Positions 43,610-54,672 of a DNA stretch of 64,000 bases are shown piece by piece. Position 1 is the stretch's first letter, and each line of letters opens with the position of its first letter. A program made the position numbers and the translations under genes. Source of the DNA: Stomoxys calcitrans (lineage: Eukaryota > Arthropoda > Insecta > Diptera > Muscidae); NCBI RefSeq assembly GCF_963082655.1, contig NC_081556.1:154566559-154630558 (forward strand), given 5' to 3'. The notes under the pieces were generated by a model that did not search any database, had not been told where the DNA came from, and saw only the letters and a list, made by a program, of their open reading frames with translations.

Positions 43610-44794
43610 GACAAAATAGCCTACTATGTGTGTCTGTCCGTTTGTCCGTCCATCTGTTGTAATCACTCTAGAGCCTTCAAAAATTGAGATATTGAGCTAA
43701 AATTTGGCACAGATACGTCTTTTTGATGCACGCTGATTAAGTTCTTGAACGGACCAAATCGGGCCATATTTGGATATAGCTGCTATATAGACTGATTTTC
43801 CGATAAAGGTTCTAATACGCATAATAACTTTATTTTTCATCCGATTTTGCTGAAATTTGAAACAGTGAGTAGTTTAAGGCAACTGACCCAAATATGGTTC
43901 AGATCGGACAATATTTAGATAAAGCTTCCATATAGACCGATCTCTCCATAAATGGTCTGAAGATCATAAAAGCTTTATTTATTACCCGATTTCGCTGAAA
44001 TTTGCAACAATGAGTTATTTTACGCCTGCCGACATCTGGTCTAAATATGGATTAGATCGGTCCATATTTAGATATAGCTGCCATATAGACCGATCTCCCG
44101 ATAAATTGTCTGAAGCCCATAAAAGCTTTATTTATTACCTGATTTCGCTGAAATGTAAAACAGTGAATTATTTCAAGCCTCCTGACATCCGACCCAAATG
44201 TGGTACAGATCGGACTACATTTAGATATAGCTACCATATAGACCGATCTCCCGATAAAGGGTCTGAAGACCATAAAAGCTTTATTTTTTAACCGATTTCG
44301 CTGAAATTTGAAACAGTGGGTATTTAAGTCCTCTTCACATAGGACTTAAATATGGTTCAGATCGGACTATAGTCAGATAGGTGCGATATTGACCGATCTG
44401 CCGATAAAGGATCTGAAGCCCATAAAAGCTCTAATTATTACCCGATTTCGTTGAAATTTGAAACAGTGGGTAGTTTTAGGCCTCCCGACGTCCGTCCCGG
44501 ATATGTTTGTATCTGACAATATTTAGATATATTGTAGTTCCATACAGAGCGATCTGCCGATGAAGGGTCTGAAGCCCATAAAAGCATTATTTATATCCGA
44601 TTTCGCTTAAATTTGAAATACAAAATTCAACTGTGATTTATATTTATTACACCACTCAATGTTCTTGCCAAATTTGGGTGCATAAGTTATCCAATTTTCA
44701 ACAGATAGTGGAGAAAGGGGGCTAACATATGCACCCGAGGTGGTGGGTGTCCAAAGTTCGGCCCGGCCGATCTTAATGCCTTTTTACTTGTTTG
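43610..44794 (+). mobile_element. HINE-I, 5' truncated in the tetranucleotide core
   Basis: It opens TGTGTCTGTCCGTTTGTCCG, then ATTGAGATATTGAGCTAAAA and modules with GATATAGCTGCCATATAGAC. The 3' end is GAGGTGGTGGGTGTCCAAAG, the hairpin TTCGGCCCGGCCGAT (one base off), and CTTTTTACTTGTTT. Confidence 0.85.
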
Positions 44795-45508
44795 TCCATA
44801 AGAAGGTTAAGTTTGAAGATGGGTTACATTGGACTACATATTGATATAGCCCCCATATAGACCGATCCGCCGATTTGGGGCTTTAGCCCCATAAAAGCCA
44901 CATTTATTATCCGATTTTGCTGAAATTGCGAATAGTAAGTTGTGTTAGGCCAGTCGACAGCTTTCTGTACTATGGATTAGATCGGTGCTGATTTGTATAT
45001 AGCTGCCATATAGACCGATCTCTCTCGATTTCGGGTGTTGGGCCCTTAAAAGGCGCATTAATAATCCGATTTCGCTGAAATTTGAAACAGTGAGTTGTGT
45101 TAAGCCCTTCCATATCCCCCTGCAATTTGGCCCAGATCGATATTTAAAGTCTTGGCCGCATAAAAGGCACATTTTTAATCCGATTTTGCTGAAATTTGAC
45201 ACAGTTACTTATTTTAGGTTTTTCGACATGGGTATCGTATATGGTTCAGATCAATCTATATTTGGATATGGCTACCAAAAAGATCAATATTTTGTTCTAC
45301 AAAATTGAACAATGACTTGTACTTATAAGACTACTCAATATCCATGTCGAATTTGGTTCAAATCAGACCTTATTTTGATGTAGTTGCTACCGGGGCATAA
45401 ATTATGAATTTATCATCGGATTATGAAGAATGGTGGTTTACATATATACTCGAGGTGGTGGGTATCCAAAGTTCGCCCCGGTGAAACTTAACGCCTTTTT
45501 ACTTGTTT
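44795..45508 (+). mobile_element. HINE-I, 5' truncated, abutting the previous copy
   Basis: It begins GTCCATAAGAAGGTTAAGTT, the block that in the reference copy follows a T run after the core. Four or five modules follow. The 3' end is CGAGGTGGTGGGTATCCAAA, GTTCGCCCCGGTGAAAC (hairpin with compensatory-looking changes) and TTTTTACTTGTTT. Confidence 0.85.
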
Positions 45509-46320
45509 ATTATCAGAAAAATCTCATTTTTGTGGCTACCTTCCAAAAACCTATTCCACCTCGATAGATAGTTAATGTTGAGTCTTGTAATACCTACATC
45601 AGATTTATCCCTATAGAGTTTTGAACATCTCAAAATCAAAACAATTCGAAATGCCTACTATCAGAGGCCACTTTACATGATATTAATTAAGAGGTGAATC
45701 AAGTTCAGCCCGAATAAACTCAATGCCATTTTCACTTGTTATTATTGAGAAACGCCTTCGATTATTTTTAATTATACTTGGCCATCGAATAATGACAAAA
45801 AATATGCATATGACATATTTGGTTTACTTGAAGTGAGATAATCAACAAAATAGAAATTCTAATCACTTAATTATAATAGTGACTGACTTGTCACTTAGTG
45901 CTGGTGATGTTGTCGTTGTCGTTGTTGTTTGTTATCCTTATTACAATAATTGATTATTTGAATTAATTTTTGAGTAGGCACTTAAATGTCAAAGCCCCAT
46001 TAGTAGGTGTCCCTAATAATAAAGTCGAACTCTACTTTCGAAGTGGAGGCAAACAGTTTGTGGCTACAGACGTTTATCGAAATTGCCTTGCATCTCACAC
46101 TACTTTAAATTTTTTTTTTGCTCTACAGCAATAGTTCTAATTCAATTTCACAGCTCTTTTGCAGACCCAAACATTTCAAATGTAAATTCGATTAGATTTT
46201 GTCATTGGTGTGAGCGAGAGAGAAAGAGTACAAAGCAAAGAAAAATCTGTAGTAGTGCGAGTATGTTGAGCAAATGCCTCAAATAGTATGGCACAGAGGG
46301 ATAGAATCGAAAAAAGCCCA
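45509..46320. other. Unique AT-rich stretch
   Basis: The first part has a weak HINE-like 3' scrap near 45690-45740 (GTTCAGCCCGAATAAACTCA). The rest is unrecognised. A GTTGTCGTTGTCGTTGTTGT run lies at about 45909-45928. Confidence 0.35.
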
Positions 46321-46321
46321 G

Positions 46322-46440
46322 CCTTCTCCATAAAGAGGTGTCGCACTGCGGCACGCCATTCGGACTCGGATATAAAATGGAGGTCCCTTTTCATAGAACT
46401 TAAAACTTGAATCGGACAACATTCATTGATATGTGGGAAG
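46322..46440 (+). mobile_element. SINE-A 3' half
   Basis: TAAAGAGGTGTCGCACTGCG, ATTCGGACTCGGATATAAAA and AACTTGAATCGGACAACATT, then CATTGATATGTGGGAAG. Confidence 0.8.
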
Positions 46441-46612
46441 AAACTGATCTCCCGATTTATTCTAGGAATCTATTACAATGACTTGTTATGACTTCCTATT
46501 ATCCTTTTTTCAATTCAGCCTGCGAAGAGAAACCATTGAATTTATTTGACTGTGCCATCCATGGTGGGGTGAATGTATGATTCGGTCCAATCGAGCTTAA
46601 TACGCTTTAATC
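46441..46612 (+). mobile_element. HINE-I 3' scrap
   Basis: AACTGATCTCCCGATTTATT and CCATCCATGGTGGGGTGAAT, then a decayed hairpin ATTCGGTCCAATCGAGCTTAA. Confidence 0.6.
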
Positions 46613-47137
46613 TGTGTATTATTTGAGTTTGACAATAATCCTTGCGTGTGTATGCGTGAGTTTATTTGTCCTTTATATTTCTCCAATAAATTTTCTGTTG
46701 AATTCCATTAGCACTTTTAGTTTTAATTTCTAGTTTATTCTCACTTGTGTTTTTGGGGGAAATTTTATTAGCCAATGTAGTTGAGGGTAAGGACTGTCAT
46801 GGCATAACAAATTTGAGAGCTGTAGACAATATGGTGTTCCACAAAACCAGCAATGTAATCATAATGTTGAAGAAAGGCGGCCTAGATTTTAATAGTTAAG
46901 CTGTGGTACATAACACAACTTTTTCAAAAATAACAGAAAAATCTGCACAGAAAAGACACGCATTTTGAAAGCTTATATCGAAAAGAGGAGGAAAGTTCTC
47001 CCTTTAGCACACTTTTCTAAATTTTCGGCTTACGAGTACTCGTTGTTTGGATGCGGGTGAGAGTTTTTCGTGGTTAGAGGACGGTTTTTTAAAAAAAGTG
47101 ATTTAAAATAAACAAAAAAAGACATGGTGATTAGATT
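46613..47137. other. Unique AT-rich stretch
   Basis: Nothing recognised. No frame of note. Confidence 0.35.
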
Positions 47138-47267
47138 CTTTTATACTCCACCATAGAATAGGGGTATACTAATTTCGTCATTCAGCTTGTAACATATCGA
47201 AATTTTGGTTCGAGAAAAAATATATATTTTTGATCGTCCTTACACTCAAAATAGATTTAGCCATGTC

Positions 47268-47302
<35 letters not shown>

Positions 47303-47500
47303 CTGTCCGTCTGTCTGTCTGTCCGTCTGTCTGTCCGTCTGTCTGTCCGTCTGTCTGTCTGTCTGTCCGTCTGTCTGTCTGTCCGTCCGCCTGTCTGTCC
47401 GCCTGTCTGTCCGTCTGTCTGTCCGTCTGTCTGTCTGTCCGTCTGTCTGTCCGTCTGTCTGTCCGTCTGTCTCTCCGTCTGACTATCCGTCTGTCTGTCC

Positions 47501-47551
<51 letters not shown>

Positions 47552-47568
47552 AGTCTGTCCGTCTGTCC

Positions 47569-47607
<39 letters not shown>

Positions 47608-47843
47608 CATCTGTCTGTCCGTCTGTTTGTCCATCTGTCTGTCTGTCTGTCTGTCCGTCTGTCAGTCTATCCGTCTGTCTTTCCGTCTGTCTTTCCGTCT
47701 GTCTGTCCGTCTGTCTGTCTGTCCGTCTGTCTGTCCGTCTGTCTGTCCGTCTGTCTGTCCGTCTGTCTGTCCGTCTGTCTGTCCGTCTGTCTGTCCGTCT
47801 GTCTGTCCGTCTGTCTGTCCGTCTGTCTGTCCGTCTGTCTGTC

Positions 47844-47874
<31 letters not shown>

Positions 47875-48051
47875 CCGTCCGTCTGTCTGTCCGTCTGTCT
47901 GTCTGTCTGTCCGTCTGTCTGTCTGTCCGTCCGTCTGTCTGTCCGTCTGTCTGTCCGTCTGTCTGTCCGTCTGTCTGTCTGTCCGTCTGTCTGTCCGTCT
48001 GTCTGTCCGTCTGACTATCCGTCTGTCTGTCTGTCTGTCCGTCTGTCTGTA

Positions 48052-48112
<61 letters not shown>

Positions 48113-48136
48113 GTCTGTCAGTCTGTCCGTCTGTCC

Positions 48137-48195
<59 letters not shown>

Positions 48196-48428
48196 CATCT
48201 GTCTGTCTGTCCATCTGTCTGTCCGTCTGTTTGTCCATCTGTCTGTCTGTCCGTCTGTTTGTCAGTCTATCCGTCTGTCTGTGCGTCTGTCTGTGCGTCT
48301 GTCTTTCCGTCTGTTTGTCCATCTGTCTGTCTGTCCATCTGTCTGTCTGTCCATCTGTCTGTCCGTCTGTTTGTCCATCTGTCTGTCTGTCTGTCCGTCT
48401 GTCTGTCTGTCTGTCTGTCAGTCTGTCC

Positions 48429-48483
<55 letters not shown>

Positions 48484-49100
48484 CATCTGTCTGTCTGTCC
48501 ATCTGTCTGTCCGTCTGTTTGTCCATCTGTCTGTCTGTCCGTCTGTTTGTCAGTCTATCCGTCTGTCTGTGCGTCTGTCTTTCCGTCTGTCTTTCCGTCT
48601 GTTTGTCCATCTGTCTGTCTGTCCATCTGTCTGTCTGTCCATCTGTCTGTCCGTCTGTTTGTCCATCTGTCTGTCTGTCTGCCCGTCTGTCTGTCTGTCC
48701 GTCTGTCAGTCTATCCGTCTGTCTGTGCGTCTGTCTTTCCGTCTGTTTGTCCATCTGTCTGTCTGTCCATCTGTCTGTCTGTCCATCTGTCTGTCTGTCC
48801 ATCTGTCTGTCCGTCTGTTTGTCCATCTGTCTGTCTGTCTGTCCGTCTGTCTGTCTGTCTGTCAGTCTGTCAGTCTGTCCGTCTGTCCGTCTGTCTGTCT
48901 GTCCGTCTGTCTGTCTGTCTGTCTGTCAGTCTGTCCGTCTGTCCGTCTGTCTGTCTGTCCGTCTGTCTGTCTGACCGTCTGTCTGCCCGTCTGTCTGTCG
49001 AAAGCATGCAAATTTTGCACAAATACTTCAGTGTAGGTCGGTTTGGATTGTAAATGGGCTATATCGGCCCATGTTTTGATATAGCTGCAATATAAACCAT
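47138..49100 (+). mobile_element. HINE-I 5' half with giant tetranucleotide core
   Basis: The 5' end is TTTTATACTCCACCATAGAA then GGGGTATACTAATTTCGTCA. The leader is TATATATTTTTGATCGTCC and TTTAGCCATGTCC. The core (47266-49002) is expanded to about 1.7 kb. It resumes with GAAAGCATGCAAATTTTGCA, AATGGGCTATATCGGCCCAT and one module ending near 49100. No 3' end. Confidence 0.85.
47266..49002 (+). repeat. 1.7-kb GTCT/GTCC tetranucleotide array
   Basis: It is a run of GTCT and GTCC words with sparse variants (GTCA, GTTT, GTGC, CATC, TATC). A is nearly absent from the plus strand. Higher-order copies are visible: the marker GTCAGTCTAT occurs at 47661, 48261, 48549 and 48705, in similar contexts of CTGTCCATCTGTC words. 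It corresponds to the short core tract found in every HINE-I. The frames of up to 607 codons across it (Ser-Val-Cys-Leu/Pro/Arg repeats) are not genes. Confidence 0.97.
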
Positions 49101-49636
49101 ACACAGTTGTTGATGGTCAAATTAAAAAACTTCATGCTAAATTTCAGTAAAATCGGATTGTAATTGCGCCCTCTAGCAGTTCGAAAATTCAAGATCCGAG
49201 ATCGGTCTATATGGGAGCTATAACAGGTTATGAACCGATTTAAACCATACTTGGCACAGTTATTAGAAGTCAAAATAAATCACTTTGGTACTAGATCGGT
49301 AAAGAATTGCGTCCTCTAGAGCCTAAAGAATTAAAAATCCGGTATCGGTTTATATGACGTCTATACCAATACATGGACCAATCTGGCGCATTTACAATCC
49401 CAACCGTCCTGCGCTTATAAGCAATGTCAAGCACCCAGCTTTACTCGTTCGAAAGTTAGCGTGCTTTCGACAGACGGACGGACATGGCTTAATTGATTAA
49501 GAATTTCGAGACGTTCCATTTGCAGCACCTTTAAATATTGATCTGCTACCCCATATAGCAGATCAATATTTAAATGTGCTACAAACGGAATGACTAGATT
49601 AGTATATCCCATCCTATGGCGGTGGGTATAAATATG
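49101..49636 (-). mobile_element. HINE-I 5' half, minus, facing the previous one
   Basis: Modules carry GATCGGTCTATATGGGAGCT and ATCGGTTTATATGACGTCTA. The core is short (TTTCGACAGACGGACGGACA). The leader is TTGATTAAGAATTTCGAGAC and the 5' end is CATCCTATGGCGGTGGGTAT AAA. No 3' end. It contains a 25-bp-stem hairpin. Confidence 0.8.
49524..49580. repeat. Hairpin with 25-bp stem
   Basis: AGCACCTTTAAATATTGATC-TGCTA (49524-49548) pairs with 49556-49580 with one mismatch, around the 7-base loop CCCCATA. It lies in the leader of the minus HINE-I. Confidence 0.95.
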
Positions 49637-49639
49637 AGA

Positions 49640-49830
49640 GTTTTGGTAAAGTTTTGGTTTTGACTAAAGTTGCTGCATGGTGTTGTTTTGTTATAGGAAG
49701 TCTCTCTCGACATCCAAAATATCCGAACAAGCTCCTTAGAGAGGTTAAGAAAGAGAAATTGCTCTTAAGCAATCTTCCTACAATGCAGGAAGAATCCCCT
49801 ACTATCCGAGCTAGCGAACAAGCTCCATGG
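49640..49830 (-). mobile_element. Relative of the LTR-like insert
   Basis: The reverse complement shows GAGCAATTTCTCTTTCTTAA, CCTCTCTAAGGAGCTTGTTC and TTTTGGATGTCGAGAGAGA, matching 18250-18340. Frames on both share the pattern FSF..SLRS.F..FGCRE, which may be chance conservation of DNA. Class unknown. Confidence 0.4.
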
Positions 49831-50102
49831 TAGGTTGTAGTCATACTTTAAGAACGACTCCTTCTAAGGCCAGCCATGTGTATAATTTCAAAGGAAGGGC
49901 ATAGAGAAAGGAAACAAAACAAATCATTTCATTTTAAACACTTGTAATCCTTTCAGTTTAGGTATATATTTTGGCAATATTACTAACAAGACTGTGAGCA
50001 ATATTCCTTTGGAACATTTTAACCCTCAAGCTACTCACTAAATGAGTCTTTTAGGGAACTTTAAAAAAATTTTTTTTTAAGTTATTTTTTAAAAAATGGA
50101 TT

Positions 50103-50851
50103 TATCATATTTATACCCTGCACCTGGGAGCTATATCCAAATCTGAACCGATTTCTATAAAATTCACCAGTAAAATTGAGGGTCATAAGAAAATCCTTCC
50201 TACCAAATTTCAAGAGAATCGGTTAACAAATGATCATTTTATTGCTGTATTACTGCAAATCGGACGAATATATATATGGAAGCTATATCCAAATCTGAAC
50301 AGATTTCTTTAATATTCTTTTTAATATCGAGAGACATAAGAAAATCCTTCCTGCCAAATTTCGAGTGAATCGGTTAACAAATGACAATTTTATTGCCGTA
50401 TTACTGCAAATCGGACAAACATATATATGGGAGCTATATCCAAATCTGAACCGATTTTTATAAAATTCACCAGTAAAATTGAGGAACATAAGAAAATCCT
50501 TCCTACCAAATTTCGAGGGAATAGATTAACAAATGACTATTTTATTGCATTATTACTGCAAATCGGACCAACATATATATGGAAGCTATATCCAAATCTG
50601 AACCGATTTTTTCCAATTTCAATAGGCTTTGTCTCTAGGCCGAAAAACACGTCCATACCAAATTTGAAGACGATCGGATGAAAATTGCGAAAATTTGTAC
50701 ACAAATTAACATGGACAGACGGAATCGACTAAATCGAATCAGAAAGTGATTCTAAGTCGATCGGAGAGTCTATCCCTCTTCCTTTTGGGTGTTATAAACT
50801 AATTCACTAAGTTATAATACCCTGTACCACAGTAGTGGTGTAGGGTATAAA
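50103..50851 (-). mobile_element. HINE-II 5' portion with 151-152-bp modules
   Basis: Modules AGCTATATCCAAATCTGAAC begin near 50120, 50281, 50432 and 50584 (steps about 161, 151 and 152). Then come AATTTGTACACAAATTAACA, TGGACAGACGGAATCGACT (reduced core), CTTCCTTTTGGGTGTTATAA and the 5' end CTGTACCACAGTAGTGGTGT then AGGGTATAAAA. The 3' end is missing. Confidence 0.8.
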
Positions 50852-50862
50852 AATGGTATGTT

Positions 50863-50935
50863 AGCTATGTCAAAGCTTCTCACTAAAAAGGTGTCATTCG
50901 GATTCGGCTATAAAAAGAAGGAACCATAATCTGGT
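50863..50935 (+). mobile_element. SINE-A scrap
   Basis: GCTTCTCACTAAAAAGGTGT, CATTCGGATTCGGCTATAAA and AAGAAGG align with the SINE-A middle with a deletion. Confidence 0.55.
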
Positions 50936-52317
50936 ACAGTCCTTAGGTTTCTCCATTATCTCTCTAGATTTTCTACAAACCATATTCCCTTTTCAGTGGC
51001 TAAACTGTTAATTCGAATAAAATTTTTACGAGAGCTTGCTGCATTGTGCTTCTCCGTAACATTAATTTAATCAATAACACTCAGGGAATCACGAACAAAA
51101 GCATATACACGTCACTGCAATGACCTACTAAAATAAAATAAATTAAAAATTTAACAACTTTTTTGCCGTCTTGGTTTTTTTTTAATTTTTTATGTACTTT
51201 GGCCAAGCCAGGAGAATATTTGATTTACAAGCGCACATTGCTTTCGTAATGTAGGCTCCCTTAGTTGGGGACATTCATAATGGAAATAGTATTAAGTAGC
51301 TATTTAAAAGATGGTTGGCAATTTATTGCCACTTATGTATACACCAAGTAGGAGACGGTGTGTGTGTGTCGTCGGTGTGTATGTGCCAACATATTAGCAA
51401 TCATCCTTAGCACAAACATAAACATAAACATAAACGAAACGATGGCAAAGTCCATCGTAAACATTTTCCTAGCTTGGCTTAATGCTTTCACCATGTGTCT
51501 GCTTATGTTTGAAATTGTTATTAGTGTGCCTTTAAGGAGTGTTTGTTTGTGTATGCCTATGTGTGTGTGTGTGTGTGTTGAAAGGTAAATGATCCTTCAA
51601 TGGCACTGGCGAAATTAATTAGCCCACGCATAAATGACTTTCTGAATTATGGACTCACTTTAATCGTCCTAATTAATGATTGTGGCCACAACAGCAGTCG
51701 TTACCATCATCGATATGGCTATCGTGTTGAACGTGTGATGGTCTAACCACCATGGGTGGGCATTTGGCGAATCATTAAAAATTCACACTTCATCCTGAAT
51801 TATTCACAATTTAAGTTATCAAAATTATTGGCACACTAAGTAGCGTTGTTCTTGTCCTTGTCCACTATACTGGTTTCTCGACGACCTGGTTTGTATGCCT
51901 GTGCGTGTGTGTGTGTGTGTGTCGGTAAGCAAAAGTTGTTCATTGCTTGAACGTTTGTTTATTTGACACAGTTTTCTTAGAGGCGGTCACTTATAACTTG
52001 TATACACATTGCTCCAAGTGTACAGTGAATTTAAAGGAACAATGACAGAGCCTCTTTTGTTTGCTTGCAAAAATATAAGCAAATTTGACAGATAATCAAT
52101 AAATACGAAGCAAATGTCAAAAAGGTTATGATAGCCCCGGGCGGTAGAGTGATCAGTTATAGTATGTGGGGAGTCAAGAGTTGAAAGTTTCAATTTGTTT
52201 TTCTATTTGTTATAGAAATAGAAGACCCTACGGTCTGCAGCCGAACAATATCCGATTGTATGGGTTAATCGGTTAATTTGCATCAATAAAAACTTTACAA
52301 TAAAAAGTTATATAGTT
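50936..52317. other. Unique AT-rich stretch with GT microsatellites
   Basis: GT runs lie at about 51358-51368, 51560-51579 and 51903-51922. No gene or repeat family recognised. The frame at 51987-52193 is unsupported. Confidence 0.4.
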
Positions 52318-52411
52318 ATTATACCCTCCACCATGAATGGGGGGTATACTAATTTTGTCATTCTGTTTGTAACTATTCGAAATATGCGTCTGAGACCCCA
52401 TAAAGTATATG

Positions 52412-52648
52412 TTGGGTTGCCCAAAAAGTAATTGCGGATTTTTTAAAAGAAAGTAAATGCATTTTTAATAAAACTTAGAATGAACTTTAATCAAATATAC
52501 TTTTTTTAAAAAAGCAAAGCAAAGCAAGCTAAAAGTAACAGTTGATAACTGACAGAAGAAAGAATGCAATTACAGAGTCACAAGCTGTGAAAAAATTTGT
52601 CAATGCCGACTATATGAAAAATCCGCAATTACTTTTTGGGCAACCCAA
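52412..52648 (-). mobile_element. MITE-W copy 6, complete
   Basis: Both terminal repeats are intact. The poly-T region contains a small AAAGCAAAGCAAAGC expansion. It is inserted in a HINE-I leader; the TA target lies in TATATATTC. Confidence 0.9.
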
Positions 52649-52748
52649 TATATTCTTGATCGTCGCAACACAACTCACTGTCCCAAATTTCAGCAAAATC
52701 GGATAATAAATGTGGCTTTTATGGGCCTAAAACCCTTTATACCCTCCA

Positions 52749-52944
52749 GTAAATGCATTTTTAATAAAACTTAGAATGAACTTTAATCAAATGTACTTTT
52801 TTTAAACTTTTTTTCTAAAGCAAGCTAAAAGTAACAGCTGATAACTGACAGAAGAAAGAATGCAACTACAGAGTCACAACCTGTGAAAAAATTTTTCAAC
52901 GCCGACTATATGAAAAATCCGCAATTACTTTTTGGGCAACCCAA
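52749..52944 (-). mobile_element. MITE-W copy 7, left end missing
   Basis: It starts at AGTAAATGCATTTTTAATAA, about 40 bp inside the element, and ends with the intact TTTTTGGGCAACCCAA. Confidence 0.88.
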
Positions 52945-53918
52945 TATATTCTTGACCGTCGCGACATTTTATGTCGATCTAGCCATGTCCGTCCGTCTAC
53001 CCGTTCGTCCGTCTGCCTGTCGAAAGCACGCTAACTTCCGAAGGAGTTAAGCTAGCCGCTTGAAATTTTGCACAAATTCTTCTTATTTGTGTAGGTCGGT
53101 TGGGATTGCAAATGGGCCATATCGGTCCATGTTTTGATATAGCTGCCATATAAACCGATCTTGGGTCTTGACTTCTTGAGCCTCTAGAGTGCGCAATTCT
53201 TATCCGATTGCACGACGTGTTTTGTTATGATATCCAATAACTGTGCCAAGTATGGTTCAAATCGGTGCATAATCTGATAAAGCTGCCATATAAACCGATC
53301 TTGGGTCTTGACTTCTTGGGCCTCTAGAGTGCGCAATTCTTATCCGATTTGAATGAAATTTTGCGCGTAGTATTTTGTTATGATATCCAACAACTGTGCC
53401 AAGTATGGTTTAAATCGGTTCATAACCTGATATAGCTGTCAGATAAACAGATTTGGGGACTTGACTTCTTGAGCTTCTAGAGGGCGCAATTCCTATCCAA
53501 TTTGGCTGAAATATATATAATATATATAGCTGACATATAAACCGATCTGGGATCTTGACTTCTTGAGCCTCTAGAGGTCGCAATTATTATCCGATTTGCT
53601 TGAAATTTTGTACGACGGATTCTCTCATGGCCATCAACATATGTGTTTATTATGGTCTGAATCGGTCTATAGCCCGATACAGCTGCGATATAAATCGCAA
53701 TTCTTATTCGAATTGGCTAACATTTTATACAGGTCTCCAACATATAATTTAATTGTGATCCAAATATCTTGATATCGCTCTAATAGCAGAGCTAATCTTT
53801 TCTTATATCCTCTTTTTGGCTAAGAAGAGATGCCGGGAAAAGAACTCGACAAATGCGACCCATGGTGGAGGGTATTTAAGATTCGGCCCGGCCGAACTTA
53901 GCACGCTTTTACTTGTTT

Positions 53919-54254
53919 ATAATTATTTATGATTTAATATTTGCCAACTTTCCTTTCAAATGCCTTATGGTGCTGGGCACAATGTATTGTGATGATATCT
54001 ATAATGATTTTAATGAATTAATTAAAACAAAAAAAAAATAAATTGGCGCAAGAGGTTGAATAGTTTTCTTTAAAGTTTGCTTTGCTTTATTTGATTCATG
54101 CTGACTGATGAGATGAAAACCGATCCAGCAATCTTGCAGTATATTGTATTTGCTTGATTGTTTGTTTATTTGTTGTTTGTTGTTGAACCGATTTTCTGGA
54201 AATTTTCGAATTGTATAGGTTGTTCACTTCTCTTTGCTGGAGCAAAAGTCTTTT
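53919..54254. other. Unique AT-rich stretch
   Basis: Nothing recognised apart from a short GAACCGATTTTCTGGAAATT piece near 54185 that recalls the family III/HINE core. Confidence 0.35.
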
Positions 54255-54438
54255 GGAGGCATACACGGCATGTAAAATCTTCTCCACAAAGAGGTTTCGC
54301 ACTGCCTCATGCCGGTTGGTCTCGCCTCTAAAAAGGCCCCTTTATCTTTGAGCTTAAAAAAAAATTTATAGGACAGCACTCATTGATATGTAAGAAGTTT
54401 GCCCCTGTTCTTTAATGTTCATGGGAAATTTTGCATTT
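54255..54438 (+). mobile_element. SINE-A 3' two-thirds
   Basis: ACGGCATGTAAAATCTTCTC, CACAAAGAGGTTTCGCACTG, CTCATTGATATGTAAGAAGT, TTGCCCCTGTTC and TTCATGGGAAATTTTGCA. Confidence 0.8.
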
Positions 54439-54672
54439 TTACTAAAATAATAGTGGAAAACACAGCTGCAGCCAATCCACACAAACTATAGCAGCGTTGA
54501 TCAGAGTGGATGTATACAAACCATAGACAAAATTGCAAATTCGACAAATAGCTGCTAATGAAAACATGACTTGGAAACAAATATAATGCGATTTAGATCT
54601 TTCAGTTTCCAGACAACATATCCAACAATGCACTTCTAATTATTTGTTTGGGGTATGTCTAGCCATAATACT

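Larger units (their letters stand above)
52318..53918 (+). mobile_element. HINE-I with two MITE copies inside its leader
   Basis: The 5' end is TTATACCCTCCACCATGAAT then GGGGGGTATACTAATTTTGT. The leader is CTGAGACCCCATAAAGTATA. MITE 1 is at 52412-52648. Then TATTCTTGATCGTCGC and an 80-bp patch of HINE module sequence (ACACAACTCACTGTCCCAAA) are followed by MITE 2 at 52749-52944, and again TATTCTTGACCGTCGCGACA. The core is TGTCCGTCCGTCTACCCG. Modules follow, then GGTGGAGGGTATTTAAGATT, hairpin TTCGGCCCGGCCGAA and TTTTACTTGTTT. Confidence 0.85.

Noticed and set aside
47205..49053. Very long open frames (up to 607 codons) of Ser-Val-Cys-Leu/Pro/Arg repeats, plus Thr-Asp-Arg-Gln frames on the other strand
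   Set aside because: They are translations of a stop-free tetranucleotide array in several frames at once. There is no start context, splice support or domain.
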